Made by a program: the position numbers and the translations under genes. The notes beneath the pieces are model-generated. The model searched no databases. It saw nothing but the letters and a program-made list of their open reading frames with translations, and was not told the origin of the DNA. Below are positions 7,952 to 15,106 of a stretch of DNA of 51,875 bases, in pieces. The stretch is from Lachnospiraceae bacterium (GTDB lineage Bacteria; Bacillota; Clostridia; Lachnospirales; Lachnospiraceae). How positions within the stretch are numbered: the stretch's first letter is position 1; the number at the start of each line of letters is the position of its first letter. The stretch spans positions 1 to 51,875 of the forward strand of contig JAEENO010000036.1 of NCBI GenBank assembly GCA_016283755.1. The letters run 5' to 3'.

Positions 7952-8431
7952 ATGCAGCCGATTGAAGAAATATACCGCGAGTATGCGAGTATGGTCTATA
8001 AATACCTGATATCTCTTACAAGAGATGAAGGCCTTGCGGAAGAGCTTACGCAGGAGACGTTTTATCAGGCCATAAAATCAAGCAATAAGTATGATGAAAG
8101 CTGCAAGATCTCTACCTGGCTATGCGCCATTGCAAAGAATGTTCTTATGACATACCGAAGGAAACATCCCGTGTTAGAAGATGTGGATGAAACCGAGGCT
8201 GCTACGGAATCCGCGGAAGCAGAAGCAATAGGGAATGTAAGCCGAGTAGAACTTTTAAAGAAAATACATGATATGGGAGAACCGTATAAAGAAGTCATAT
8301 ATCTACGGGTCTTCGGAGGGCTCTCGTTTGCAGAGATAGGCGAGATTATCGGGAAGAACGAAAACTATGCGAGAGTAACTTTTTACAGAGGAAAAGAAAA
8401 ACTCGGAAAGGAAGTAACGGAAAATGAGTAA
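7952..8431 (+). CDS. ECF-type RNA polymerase sigma factor
   Basis: 159 aa. Region 2 is at about residues 6-72 (YREYASMVYKYLISLTRDEGLAEELTQETFYQAI, STWLCAIAKNVLMTY). Region 4 is at about 100-155 (PYKEVIYLRVFGGLSFAEIGEIIGKNENYARVTFYRGK, a helix-turn-helix). The linker is Glu/Ala-rich. There is no region 1 or 3, as expected for the extracytoplasmic-function group. AAAGGAGGG precedes the ATG. It overlaps the next gene, which encodes a putative zinc-binding anti-sigma factor, by 8 bp, the standard arrangement for stress-responsive pairs. TGTAACG at 7901-7907 could be an autoregulatory -35 element, but the -10 is unclear. Confidence 0.92.
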   Translation: MQPIEEIYREYASMVYKYLISLTRDEGLAEELTQETFYQAIKSSNKYDESCKISTWLCAIAKNVLMTYRRKHPVLEDVDETEAATESAEAEAIGNVSRVELLKKIHDMGEPYKEVIYLRVFGGLSFAEIGEIIGKNENYARVTFYRGKEKLGKEVTENE

Positions 8432-9404
8432 TATACCTTGTGAAGTGATTAAAGACCTTTTGCCTTCATATATAGACGGACTTACAGCAGATGTAACAAA
8501 TGGTGTTGTTAATGAACACATAAAGGAATGCGAATCCTGTAAGGCAATATTGGAATCGATGAAGAAGGGACAGGAAGAGGCACCGGAAGTATCCGCAAAA
8601 GATACGAAAGAGATAGATTTTCTTAAGAAAAACAGAAAGAGAAATATAGCGATACTTGTCGGAAGTATCGTCACGGCGGTAGTTCTTATAATTGGAATCT
8701 TGTTCGTAAGATTACAGATTATCGGCAATACGGTAAGTATGGCTGCGATTAAGTATTCGGTTATAGAACAGGGAGATAATAAGCTTGCGATTACGATTGC
8801 TGCTGACGGGGAGGAGCACGCGTATAAGAGTAAGTTAAATAAGACTGTGCAAGGCTATGGTATTGAATTAAGCGAAAGCCTTACAAGTCTATTCGGAAAA
8901 AATGCGGGAAGTTATGAAATATATGTTGATATAGATGAGAATACCAAAGAGATAACATTAAACGGCAGAGTTATATGGTATGACGGTACAGCGATTACAT
9001 CCGGCGTGGCAGCAGCTTATGATACAAGTCATGAATATATGGGCGATATGCCTGCTAACGGTAAAAGCGCCGTAGCCATAGGTCTTCCTGAGATTATAGG
9101 ATCATATACCAATGAACTTAAGTCTTCTGAAGAGCCGTATGAGTGGATAATTAATGTTGAGAATGATGTGGCGTCTACAAAGCAGAGCATGACGGAACAG
9201 GGCATGACAAGCCGCGCATATGTAATTCTTGCGATGATTAAGAACTTAGGCAAGGTCACATTTAATTATACTGTTGACGGAGTATCTAAGACTTTAACGA
9301 TTGATAATTCTTCTGCGTCGAGCTTTTTCGGAGAGGATATTAAGAACTGTTATGATGATATAACGAAGTTACAGAAGTTATATGATATGATTGGGATAAG
9401 ATAA
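8424..9404 (+). CDS. Membrane-anchored anti-sigma factor with zinc-finger domain
   Basis: 326 aa. The N-terminus has the anti-sigma zinc-finger signature, CEVIKDLLPSYIDG followed by H-I-K-E-C-E-S-C (HxxxCxxC), which holds the cognate sigma factor. One membrane helix (about 72-94, NIAILVGSIVTAVVLIIGIL) leads to a 230-residue extracytoplasmic domain that I do not recognise. That domain is presumably the signal receiver whose cleavage or conformational change frees the sigma factor. Translational coupling to the sigma gene (8-bp overlap) supports a 1:1 pair. The signal is unknown. Confidence 0.85.
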   Translation: MSNIPCEVIKDLLPSYIDGLTADVTNGVVNEHIKECESCKAILESMKKGQEEAPEVSAKDTKEIDFLKKNRKRNIAILVGSIVTAVVLIIGILFVRLQIIGNTVSMAAIKYSVIEQGDNKLAITIAADGEEHAYKSKLNKTVQGYGIELSESLTSLFGKNAGSYEIYVDIDENTKEITLNGRVIWYDGTAITSGVAAAYDTSHEYMGDMPANGKSAVAIGLPEIIGSYTNELKSSEEPYEWIINVENDVASTKQSMTEQGMTSRAYVILAMIKNLGKVTFNYTVDGVSKTLTIDNSSASSFFGEDIKNCYDDITKLQKLYDMIGIR

Positions 9405-9408
9405 AAAC

Positions 9409-9444
9409 AAACTGCGGGACCAATCGGTTTCGCAGTTTAATTTA
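9409..9444 (+). terminator. Intrinsic terminator of the sigma/anti-sigma operon
   Basis: AAACTGCG (9409-9416) / CGCAGTTT (9431-9438), extended by GACC/GGTT in the loop, then AATTTA. Confidence 0.75.
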
Positions 9445-9449
9445 CGGTC

Positions 9450-9478
9450 TTGACGCTATACTTCTATGGAAGTATAAT
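9450..9478 (+). promoter_or_regulatory. Promoter of the toxin-antitoxin-like pair
   Basis: TTGACG (9450-9455), 17-bp spacer, perfect TATAAT (9473-9478). The whole spacer is occupied by a palindrome that extends into the -10 box. Confidence 0.8.
9457..9476 (+). promoter_or_regulatory. Operator palindrome 1
   Basis: Perfect 8-bp inverted repeat TATACTTC-TATG-GAAGTATA lying between the -35 and -10 boxes. The position is ideal for repression, most likely by the HTH protein encoded second in the operon. Confidence 0.65.
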
Positions 9479-9493
9479 ATATGAAAGCAAACC

Positions 9494-9513
9494 TGTAACT
9501 CTACAGAAGTATA
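9494..9513 (+). promoter_or_regulatory. Operator-like half-conserved site 2
   Basis: A second copy begins 37 bp after site 1. Its right half, GAAGTATA (9506-9513), and centre are identical, while the left half is degenerate (TGTAACTC). It lies in the leader just downstream of the promoter and may be a weaker co-operative binding site. Confidence 0.5.
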
Positions 9514-9529
9514 GAAAGAAGGCGCGACG

Positions 9530-10180
9530 ATGATTATATATCATGGATCTCCTGAGATAGTTAAGACACCGGAGCTTAAAAAGGGCAAGAAATACAATGA
9601 TTACGGTCAGGGCTTTTATTGCACCAAGGAATTGGAGCTTGCCAAAGAATGGGCTGTTACCGAAGGTATGGATGGATATGTCAATAAATATAAGATAGAT
9701 GTTAATAAGCTTAAGATACTTAATCTTTCCGATAAGAAGTATAGCATTCTGCATTGGCTGACATTATTGGTTAAGAATCGTGAGCTTCGCTCAATGATGC
9801 CGATTATGCGTAGCGCGAAGGATTGGCTTAATGCGAATTATTCGATTGATATAGCAGAATACGATGTGATAGTAGGATATAGAGCAGACGACTCATATTT
9901 TTCGTTCGCAAGAGACTTCTTGAATAATACAATTTCAATAGAGCAGCTTTCATATGCTATGCATCTTGGCAAACTTGGGGAACAATTTGTATTAAAAAGC
10001 GAAAAAGCATTTGGAAATATCGAATTCGCAGAAGTAATTCCTGTGAAAAGTGTGGAATATTATCCGAGAAGAAAAGAACGCGACGAAAAGGCAAGGAATG
10101 CTTATTTAATAGAAATGGAAAAGAATCCGTTGTCGGGGACTTTTATACAGGATCTTATTCGAGGGGAAGTGAAGTTGTAA
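9530..10180 (+). CDS. DUF3990-family ADP-ribosyltransferase-like protein, probable toxin
   Basis: 216 aa. It opens with IIYHGSPEIVKTPEL and NDYGQGFYCTKELELAKEWA, the hallmark of DUF3990, a family with an ADP-ribosyltransferase-like fold. YDVIVGYRADDSYFSFA and GEQFVLKSEKAF are the later family motifs. In other bacteria DUF3990 genes sit beside small regulatory partners and are thought to be toxins that modify a host target. Here the stop overlaps the next start by one base (TAATG), so the two are translated together. AGAAGG precedes the ATG. Toxicity and target are inferred, not seen. Confidence 0.75.
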   Translation: MIIYHGSPEIVKTPELKKGKKYNDYGQGFYCTKELELAKEWAVTEGMDGYVNKYKIDVNKLKILNLSDKKYSILHWLTLLVKNRELRSMMPIMRSAKDWLNANYSIDIAEYDVIVGYRADDSYFSFARDFLNNTISIEQLSYAMHLGKLGEQFVLKSEKAFGNIEFAEVIPVKSVEYYPRRKERDEKARNAYLIEMEKNPLSGTFIQDLIRGEVKL

Positions 10181-10815
10181 TGCGTGCATATGATGAAATG
10201 TATCTTGCCGATGCGATGAATAATCTTGGAGAAGCGGTGGATTATGCGGTTAATTTCGGAAACGAAGATATAGATGATTTTTTGACTATGTTTGTTACGA
10301 CGGGGGCTGCAGACAGATTCGGTAAGGGAGTTCCTCGATATGTTGCGGGATTAACCGGAACGGAACTTGCTATGGATGTTATTACAAAAGTTCGGGACGA
10401 TAGTGATTTGGCAAAGCCCGACGATGATTACGCGAGAACGCCGGAGTTCTGGTGCGGTTGGATTATAGCATTTTATCAGTGGTTTAGCGGAAAGCCTTTT
10501 AAAACGATATTCGAGAAAATTGACGGGAAGAGGTTACTTAAACTCTATTCAACGCTTCACGAGGCATCAGAAGAAAAGTGCGTGGAAGTTTTGGATAAAA
10601 TTATGGCTTCAGAGGAGAAGGCATCAAGGCTTCAGCAAATCAGAGAGAATCGTGGACTTTCGCAAAGAGAGCTGTCGGAAAAGGCAGAAGTTAATATAAG
10701 GACATTGCAGCAGTATGAGATAAAAGCAAAAGATATTAATAAAGCTGCGGCATCCACACTTCTGGCACTATCAAGAGTGCTTGGGTGTGGGATGGAAGAT
10801 ATAATGGAAGTGTGA
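10180..10815 (+). CDS. HTH (XRE-type) protein with N-terminal partner domain, probable antitoxin/autorepressor
   Basis: 211 aa. Residues 1-145 form a domain I do not recognise by name; it contains LADAMNNLGEAVDYAVN, a GLTGTELAMDV segment and FWCGWIIAFYQW. Residues 147-211 are a Cro/CI-type helix-turn-helix (LQQIRENRGLSQRELSEKAEVNIRTLQQYE). An HTH protein translationally coupled behind a DUF3990 protein suggests an antitoxin whose N-terminal domain holds the toxin and whose C-terminal domain binds the operators at 9457-9513. This fusion differs from the small DUF3791 partner more usual for DUF3990. Function is inferred from context. Confidence 0.7.
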   Translation: MRAYDEMYLADAMNNLGEAVDYAVNFGNEDIDDFLTMFVTTGAADRFGKGVPRYVAGLTGTELAMDVITKVRDDSDLAKPDDDYARTPEFWCGWIIAFYQWFSGKPFKTIFEKIDGKRLLKLYSTLHEASEEKCVEVLDKIMASEEKASRLQQIRENRGLSQRELSEKAEVNIRTLQQYEIKAKDINKAAASTLLALSRVLGCGMEDIMEV

Positions 10816-10890
10816 AGAAGGTGACGAAATCATTGGAGTTATAATGTCGGTACACTGGAAGGAGCAGGTTCGTATTATATAACGTAAAAT

Positions 10891-10927
10891 AAAAAAGAAG
10901 ATGTACCAACGGTACATCTTCTTTTTT
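10891..10927 (-). terminator. Bidirectional terminator between the HTH gene and tRNA-Pro
   Basis: 17-bp perfect stem from 10891 to 10907 and 10911 to 10927 (arms begin AAAAAAGAAG and GGTACATCTT) with an AAC loop. Both strands give a stem followed by T residues, so it can stop the toxin operon from one side and the tRNA transcript from the other. Confidence 0.85.
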
Positions 10928-10929
10928 AA

Positions 10930-11003
10930 TCGGCGTGACAGGATTCGAACCTGCGACCTCTGCGTCCCGAACGCAGCGCTCTACCAAACTGAGCCACACG
11001 CCG
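10930..11003 (-). tRNA. tRNA-Pro (anticodon CGG)
   Basis: Read on the minus strand the 74 nt fold as a full cloverleaf: acceptor CGGCGTG / CACGCCG, D-arm GCTC/GAGC, anticodon stem CTGCG/CGCAG with loop TTCGGGA (anticodon CGG, G37 as usual for proline), T-arm GCAGG-TTCGAAT-CCTGT, discriminator A. CCA is not encoded; the cca gene at 38209 would add it. Confidence 0.95.
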
Positions 11004-11020
11004 TTAATAGTGATTTGTTA

Positions 11021-11151
11021 TATGTTGTCGGATTCGAACCTGCGTCTCGCCTTCGGCTCGGTCGGTTCGTAGCATGTGGTCCCCCGGACCACACTCACCT
11101 CTTTGTCCCTCGCGCAGCGCATAAGCCACACGCCGTTATTACGACAACATA
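11021..11151 (-). pseudogene. Degenerate tRNA-Pro-like second copy with inverted-repeat ends
   Basis: Minus-strand blocks match the neighbouring tRNA-Pro in order: AACGGCGTGTGGCT, GCGCTGCG, GGGAC, AGAGGT and CGCAGGTTCGAATCC. The anticodon and T stems are broken, no 3' acceptor half is present, and about 45 nt are inserted before the T-arm, including an 8-bp hairpin TGTGGTCC-CCC-GGACCACA (11075-11093, plus strand). The ends are a 10-bp inverted repeat, TATGTTGTCG (11021-11030) / CGACAACATA (11142-11151), which could close the RNA in place of an acceptor stem. It cannot work as a normal tRNA. Confidence 0.6.
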
Positions 11152-11176
11152 CCAATTTTACAACGCGCGTGGCGAG

Positions 11177-11205
11177 TTGTCAAGGGAATTTAATAGTGAT
11201 ATACT
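11177..11205 (+). promoter_or_regulatory. Promoter of the PHP/HAD/ABC gene group
   Basis: TTGTCA (11177-11182), 17-bp spacer, TATACT (11200-11205); the ATG is 51 bp downstream. Confidence 0.75.
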
Positions 11206-11256
11206 TAAAAAGTGCGTAGTATGTTAAGATTTTGATAATCGCACAATGGAGGAGAC

Positions 11257-12027
11257 ATGGTTTTATTTGATTCACATATCCATACGCTGCCTTTTTCTCC
11301 GGACGGACATCAGTATATTGAAGAAGTCCTTGATAAAGCAAGAGAAAGCGAGTATGGATTTATAATAACCGAGCACATGGACTATGGCCTTGTAGGTACG
11401 ATGAAGTTCGAATTTGAACCTGATGAGTACTTCGCAAAGTATGGCCCTTACAGAAATGACAGATTCTTACTCGGCGTTGAAATGGGACTTATGGAAAGCG
11501 AGACTGCTAAGATTACAAAAGTAGTTAACGAGAATCCTTTTGATATGGTAATAGGTTCCATTCATGTTGTAGACGGATATGACATAGCATTGCCATCATA
11601 CAGTACAACTTTTAATAAAAGAGAAGCTTACAGTAAGTATTTTGACTGTATGTATGCCAATATAAGAAAGTACTCAGGTTTTGATACACTTGCGCATATT
11701 GAATATGTCTGCAGATATGCAAAGTATGATGATCCTGAAATATACGTATCTGAGTATAAGGAAGCGCTTACTTCGATATTCAACTTTCTTATAGAGAATG
11801 ACAAGTGCTTGGAACTTAATACAAGGCGCCTTGATAAGGAAGTTGGTTTTAATACACTTCGCGAGCTTGCGCGTCTATATGCACATTGCGGCGGAAGATA
11901 TGTAACAACAGGTTCCGATGCGCATTACGCCAAGAACATTGCGATTAACTTTGACAGAGTTAAGGAGATTATTAAGGAATTTGACCTTATTCCTGTATAT
12001 TACAAGAACAGAAAGAGAATTGAATAG
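11257..12027 (+). CDS. PHP-domain phosphatase, HisJ (histidinol-phosphatase)-like
   Basis: 256 aa. Metal-binding motifs of the PHP superfamily are visible in order: DSHIHTLPFSPDG, TEHMD, GSIHVVDG, AHIEYVCRY and GSDAH. The layout and length match HisJ-type histidinol phosphatases, which remove phosphate from histidinol phosphate in the histidine pathway. No other his genes are nearby, so a different phosphate ester is possible. GGAGGAG precedes the start. It is the first of four closely spaced genes (2 bp to the next). Confidence 0.82.
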   Translation: MVLFDSHIHTLPFSPDGHQYIEEVLDKARESEYGFIITEHMDYGLVGTMKFEFEPDEYFAKYGPYRNDRFLLGVEMGLMESETAKITKVVNENPFDMVIGSIHVVDGYDIALPSYSTTFNKREAYSKYFDCMYANIRKYSGFDTLAHIEYVCRYAKYDDPEIYVSEYKEALTSIFNFLIENDKCLELNTRRLDKEVGFNTLRELARLYAHCGGRYVTTGSDAHYAKNIAINFDRVKEIIKEFDLIPVYYKNRKRIE

Positions 12028-12029
12028 AT

Positions 12030-12689
12030 ATGCTTGATAAGAAAAGTGTGGCAGTTTTTGATCTTGACGGAACACTGCTTGATACATTGGATGATATAAC
12101 GGATTCACTTAACGTAATTCGTACAGAATACGGAATAGCTCCGATTACGCGTTCCGAAGTTAACGGAATGGTCGGAAACGGGTTAAAAGTTCTTTTCATT
12201 AAGTCATTAAAAGACGGAGAGAATACCCCGAACTTTGATAAGATGTTTGATGAGTTCGTTACATATTATAAGGCTCACAGCATGATTAAGACCGGCATCT
12301 ATGAAGGAATGCCTGAGGTTTTATCCGAGTTAAAAAAGCGCGGGATCAAGACAGCTATCGTAACCAATAAGAACATAGAGGCTGCGCGCGCCATGAAGGA
12401 AGAGCTTTTCTACGATACGATTGACTGTATATACGGTGAAGATGAGGCTCACGGAGTTAATAAGAAGCCTGCACCGGATACGGTATTTAAAGCACTCGAG
12501 GAGCTTAACGCAAGAAAAGAAGATGCCGTATATATAGGCGATTCTGAAGTCGATATCAAAACCGCTGCAAATGCCGGATTACCCTGTCTTGCAGTATCCT
12601 GGGGCTTTAGAACCAGGGAAGAGCAGTTGGCGGCAGGCGGAGAGTACTTTATAGAGAAACCTTCGGATTTACTCGATTATTTTATATAA
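12030..12689 (+). CDS. HAD-family phosphatase, phosphoglycolate phosphatase-like
   Basis: 219 aa. HAD motif I is VFDLDGTLLDT (nucleophile Asp11, acid/base Asp13), motif II is AIVTNKN, and motif III/IV is KKPAPD...YIGDSEVDIKTAANAG. A helical cap is inserted after motif I (subclass C1), as in Gph/PgmB enzymes. It probably hydrolyses a small phosphate ester, with phosphoglycolate the usual annotation. It starts 2 bp after the PHP phosphatase gene and is probably translated from its mRNA. Confidence 0.85.
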   Translation: MLDKKSVAVFDLDGTLLDTLDDITDSLNVIRTEYGIAPITRSEVNGMVGNGLKVLFIKSLKDGENTPNFDKMFDEFVTYYKAHSMIKTGIYEGMPEVLSELKKRGIKTAIVTNKNIEAARAMKEELFYDTIDCIYGEDEAHGVNKKPAPDTVFKALEELNARKEDAVYIGDSEVDIKTAANAGLPCLAVSWGFRTREEQLAAGGEYFIEKPSDLLDYFI

Positions 12690-12719
12690 ATAACCTTAAG
12701 GTTTATGAAAGGAGCAGTT

Positions 12720-13439
12720 ATGGAATTACTGGAAATTAAGAATTTCTCCAAATCATACGGAGGAGACAAGAAAGCGTGCGACGATGTAAATATCACCGTT
12801 TCTGCGGGAGACATCTTTGGATTTATCGGTCATAACGGTGCCGGTAAAAGCACGACCATCAAGGCTACTGTAGGTGTCCTCGATTTTGAAGACGGAGAAA
12901 TCTACATCGATGGACATTCGATTAAGAAAGAGCCTATCGAAGCTAAGAAGGATATGGCATATATCCCTGATAACCCTGATCTTTACGAGCATCTTACAGG
13001 TATGCAGTATCTTAACTTTATTGCGGATATTTTCGATATTGATGATGTTAAGAGAAATGGAAGAATCGATAAATATGCCAAGATGTTTGAGATAGAAAAT
13101 GCGCTTGGAGATCTTATTTCTTCGTATTCACACGGAATGAGACAGAAGGTTGCGATTATCTCCGCACTTATTCATGAGCCTAAGCTTCTTATCCTTGATG
13201 AGCCGTTCGTAGGACTCGATCCTAAGGCAGCATTAACGGTTAAGAACATAATGCATGATATGTGTAACGAAGGAAAGGCGGTTTTCTTCTCGACACACGT
13301 ACTTGATGTTGCAGAAAAGCTCTGTAACCGCGTTGCCATAATTAAGCAAGGCAGAATTGTAATAACCGGTGATATGGAAGAGTTACTCGGTGATAAGTCC
13401 TTAGAGGATCTTTTCATGGAGGTGACTGAGCATGTTTAA
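12720..13439 (+). CDS. ABC-2 type transporter ATP-binding protein
   Basis: 239 aa. Walker A GHNGAGKS, signature SYSHGMRQK (LSGGQ variant with His-Gly), Walker B LLILDEPFVGLD, and H-loop STHVLD are all present, so it should be an active ATPase. The start at 12720 follows AAAGGAG; an earlier in-frame ATG at 12705 lacks a ribosome site. Its gene overlaps the permease gene by 8 bp. The family exports drugs, lipids, peptides or bacteriocins, or provides self-immunity; the substrate is unknown. Confidence 0.92.
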   Translation: MELLEIKNFSKSYGGDKKACDDVNITVSAGDIFGFIGHNGAGKSTTIKATVGVLDFEDGEIYIDGHSIKKEPIEAKKDMAYIPDNPDLYEHLTGMQYLNFIADIFDIDDVKRNGRIDKYAKMFEIENALGDLISSYSHGMRQKVAIISALIHEPKLLILDEPFVGLDPKAALTVKNIMHDMCNEGKAVFFSTHVLDVAEKLCNRVAIIKQGRIVITGDMEELLGDKSLEDLFMEVTEHV

Positions 13440-15033
13440 GAAGAGTGCTGTTTTACTGAAAACAATGATTCGTGCAAACAGTACCTTCAATATCCTTAAG
13501 CATGAAAAGGACAAGAAGAAAAAGCGCAAGATGATAGGCGGTATCATCGGTATAACCTGTATATATCTTATGATCATAATATATGCAGGCGGTTATTCCG
13601 CACTTTGCGGTTATTCGGGAATGGCTTATGCGGTTCCTGCAAGTGTGGGCGTAATCCTTTTTGCGATGAACTTTTTCTTCACTTTCTTTAAGGCTGATGG
13701 ATATCTGTTTGCATTTAAAGATTATGATATGACGATGTCGTTGCCGTTATCGGTTAAATCGATAGTCGGAACGAGATTCTTAAGAATGTATATTCTTAAC
13801 CTCCCGTATTCACTGCTTGTATCGGCATCGATGATAGCGGGATACGCGATATACATGACGATAGATGCGTGGCGCATAATAGTCTGGATCATCGGCACTT
13901 TTATGCTTCAGCTATTTGCAATGGTATTTGCATCGATTCTTTCCGCACTTATATCTGCTGCGGGAACAAAATTTAGGTTTAAGCAGGCTGCTAAGACAAT
14001 TCTTACATTCGCCTTCTGTATATTCTGCTTTTCGCTTCGATATATAATTGATGCAACCGTAGCGAAAGACTCTGTTGCAGTTATAGATAAGATTGATATG
14101 TTTAATTCGGGAGTTAACCGCTATCTTTTCCCGGCACAGTGGTTCGATGGGGCAGTAAGCGATTATTCCGTACTTCAGTTTATCCTTCTTGTAGTTGTAT
14201 CAATCGCATTTTATGAGCTTTTTGCATATGTGCTTTCTAAGTTCTATAGACAGATTAATTCACGTCTTATGGCGGTAAGCACCTCAAAGAAGAAGGGCAA
14301 AGCTAAGCATATAGGTAGAAAAAGCGCGGTTAATGCAATTGCATATAAGGAGTTTAGACGCTTATTAAGCTCCAATAACTATCTTGTTAATATGTGCCTT
14401 GGCCATGTTCTTGTAATCCTAATGGTTGCGGCGCTTATAATATTCGGCGTAGATAAGATAATCAATGTAGCAGTTGAAGGAGCTCCGGTTACCAAGGAGA
14501 TGATAATCCCGATCATACCTGTAATCATTCATTTCTTTGTGGGAATGGCAACGACAACCGCTTGCTCATACTCAATGGAAGGTAAAAGCTACTGGATTTT
14601 ACAGAGTCTTCCGATTGAGAAATCTACAATAGTTAAGGGAAAGATCTTGTTCCAGTTATACTTATCACTTCCGCTTGAAGTACTTGGTAATATTGCGTTA
14701 TCAATTGCATGCCATGCCAAGATATACGAAATAATTCTGTTCGCGGTATGCGGAGCGGTACTTTCGATATATTCAGCAACCTGCGGAATGAATTGTAACG
14801 TAAGTCATCCTAACTTTGAATGGACCAACGAGATTGAGATCATTAAGCAAAGTACGGCAATAACACTTTATGTTCTTCCTAATATGTTTATAATGATGAT
14901 TCTTGGAGTGCTCATTATATTTGGCGGAAGGATTGTAAACCCTGATATTGAGATACTTGCTGTTACAATCATTTATATGGCGCTTGCGGCGCTTTTCTAT
15001 AAGAGATCGATAAAGAAGGCAGCCAAGATATAA
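13432..15033 (+). CDS. ABC-2 type transporter permease (large, about 10-12 helices)
   Basis: 533 aa, very hydrophobic, with a basic KHEKDKKKKRK stretch before the first helix. Multiple membrane segments come in two blocks (about 35-260 and 310-530) around a cytoplasmic basic linker (STSKKKGKAKHIGRKS), suggesting two fused six-helix halves. The partner ATPase overlaps it upstream. No motif gives the substrate. On the plus strand it is followed by the hairpin that also ends the convergent prs operon. Confidence 0.85.
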   Translation: MFKKSAVLLKTMIRANSTFNILKHEKDKKKKRKMIGGIIGITCIYLMIIIYAGGYSALCGYSGMAYAVPASVGVILFAMNFFFTFFKADGYLFAFKDYDMTMSLPLSVKSIVGTRFLRMYILNLPYSLLVSASMIAGYAIYMTIDAWRIIVWIIGTFMLQLFAMVFASILSALISAAGTKFRFKQAAKTILTFAFCIFCFSLRYIIDATVAKDSVAVIDKIDMFNSGVNRYLFPAQWFDGAVSDYSVLQFILLVVVSIAFYELFAYVLSKFYRQINSRLMAVSTSKKKGKAKHIGRKSAVNAIAYKEFRRLLSSNNYLVNMCLGHVLVILMVAALIIFGVDKIINVAVEGAPVTKEMIIPIIPVIIHFFVGMATTTACSYSMEGKSYWILQSLPIEKSTIVKGKILFQLYLSLPLEVLGNIALSIACHAKIYEIILFAVCGAVLSIYSATCGMNCNVSHPNFEWTNEIEIIKQSTAITLYVLPNMFIMMILGVLIIFGGRIVNPDIEILAVTIIYMALAALFYKRSIKKAAKI

Positions 15034-15057
15034 AAGCGCGAAATAAAAGAAAATTAA

Positions 15058-15094
15058 GACAAAAATTAAGGGCGGCAGGTAATCCTGTCGCCCT
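15058..15094 (-). terminator. Terminator of the dnaD-dnaI-prs operon (bidirectional stem)
   Basis: Stem AGGGCGGCAGG (15069-15079) / CCTGTCGCCCT (15084-15094), TAAT loop. On the minus strand it is followed by TTAATTTTTG, so it mainly serves prs; it can also slow the convergent ABC transcript. Confidence 0.8.
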
Positions 15095-15106
15095 GACTTT
15101 ATTGAT

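Noticed and set aside
10736-11227. ORFs on both strands across the tRNA-Pro region
   Set aside because: They translate the tRNA and its remnant; no ribosome sites and typical tRNA-frame artefacts.
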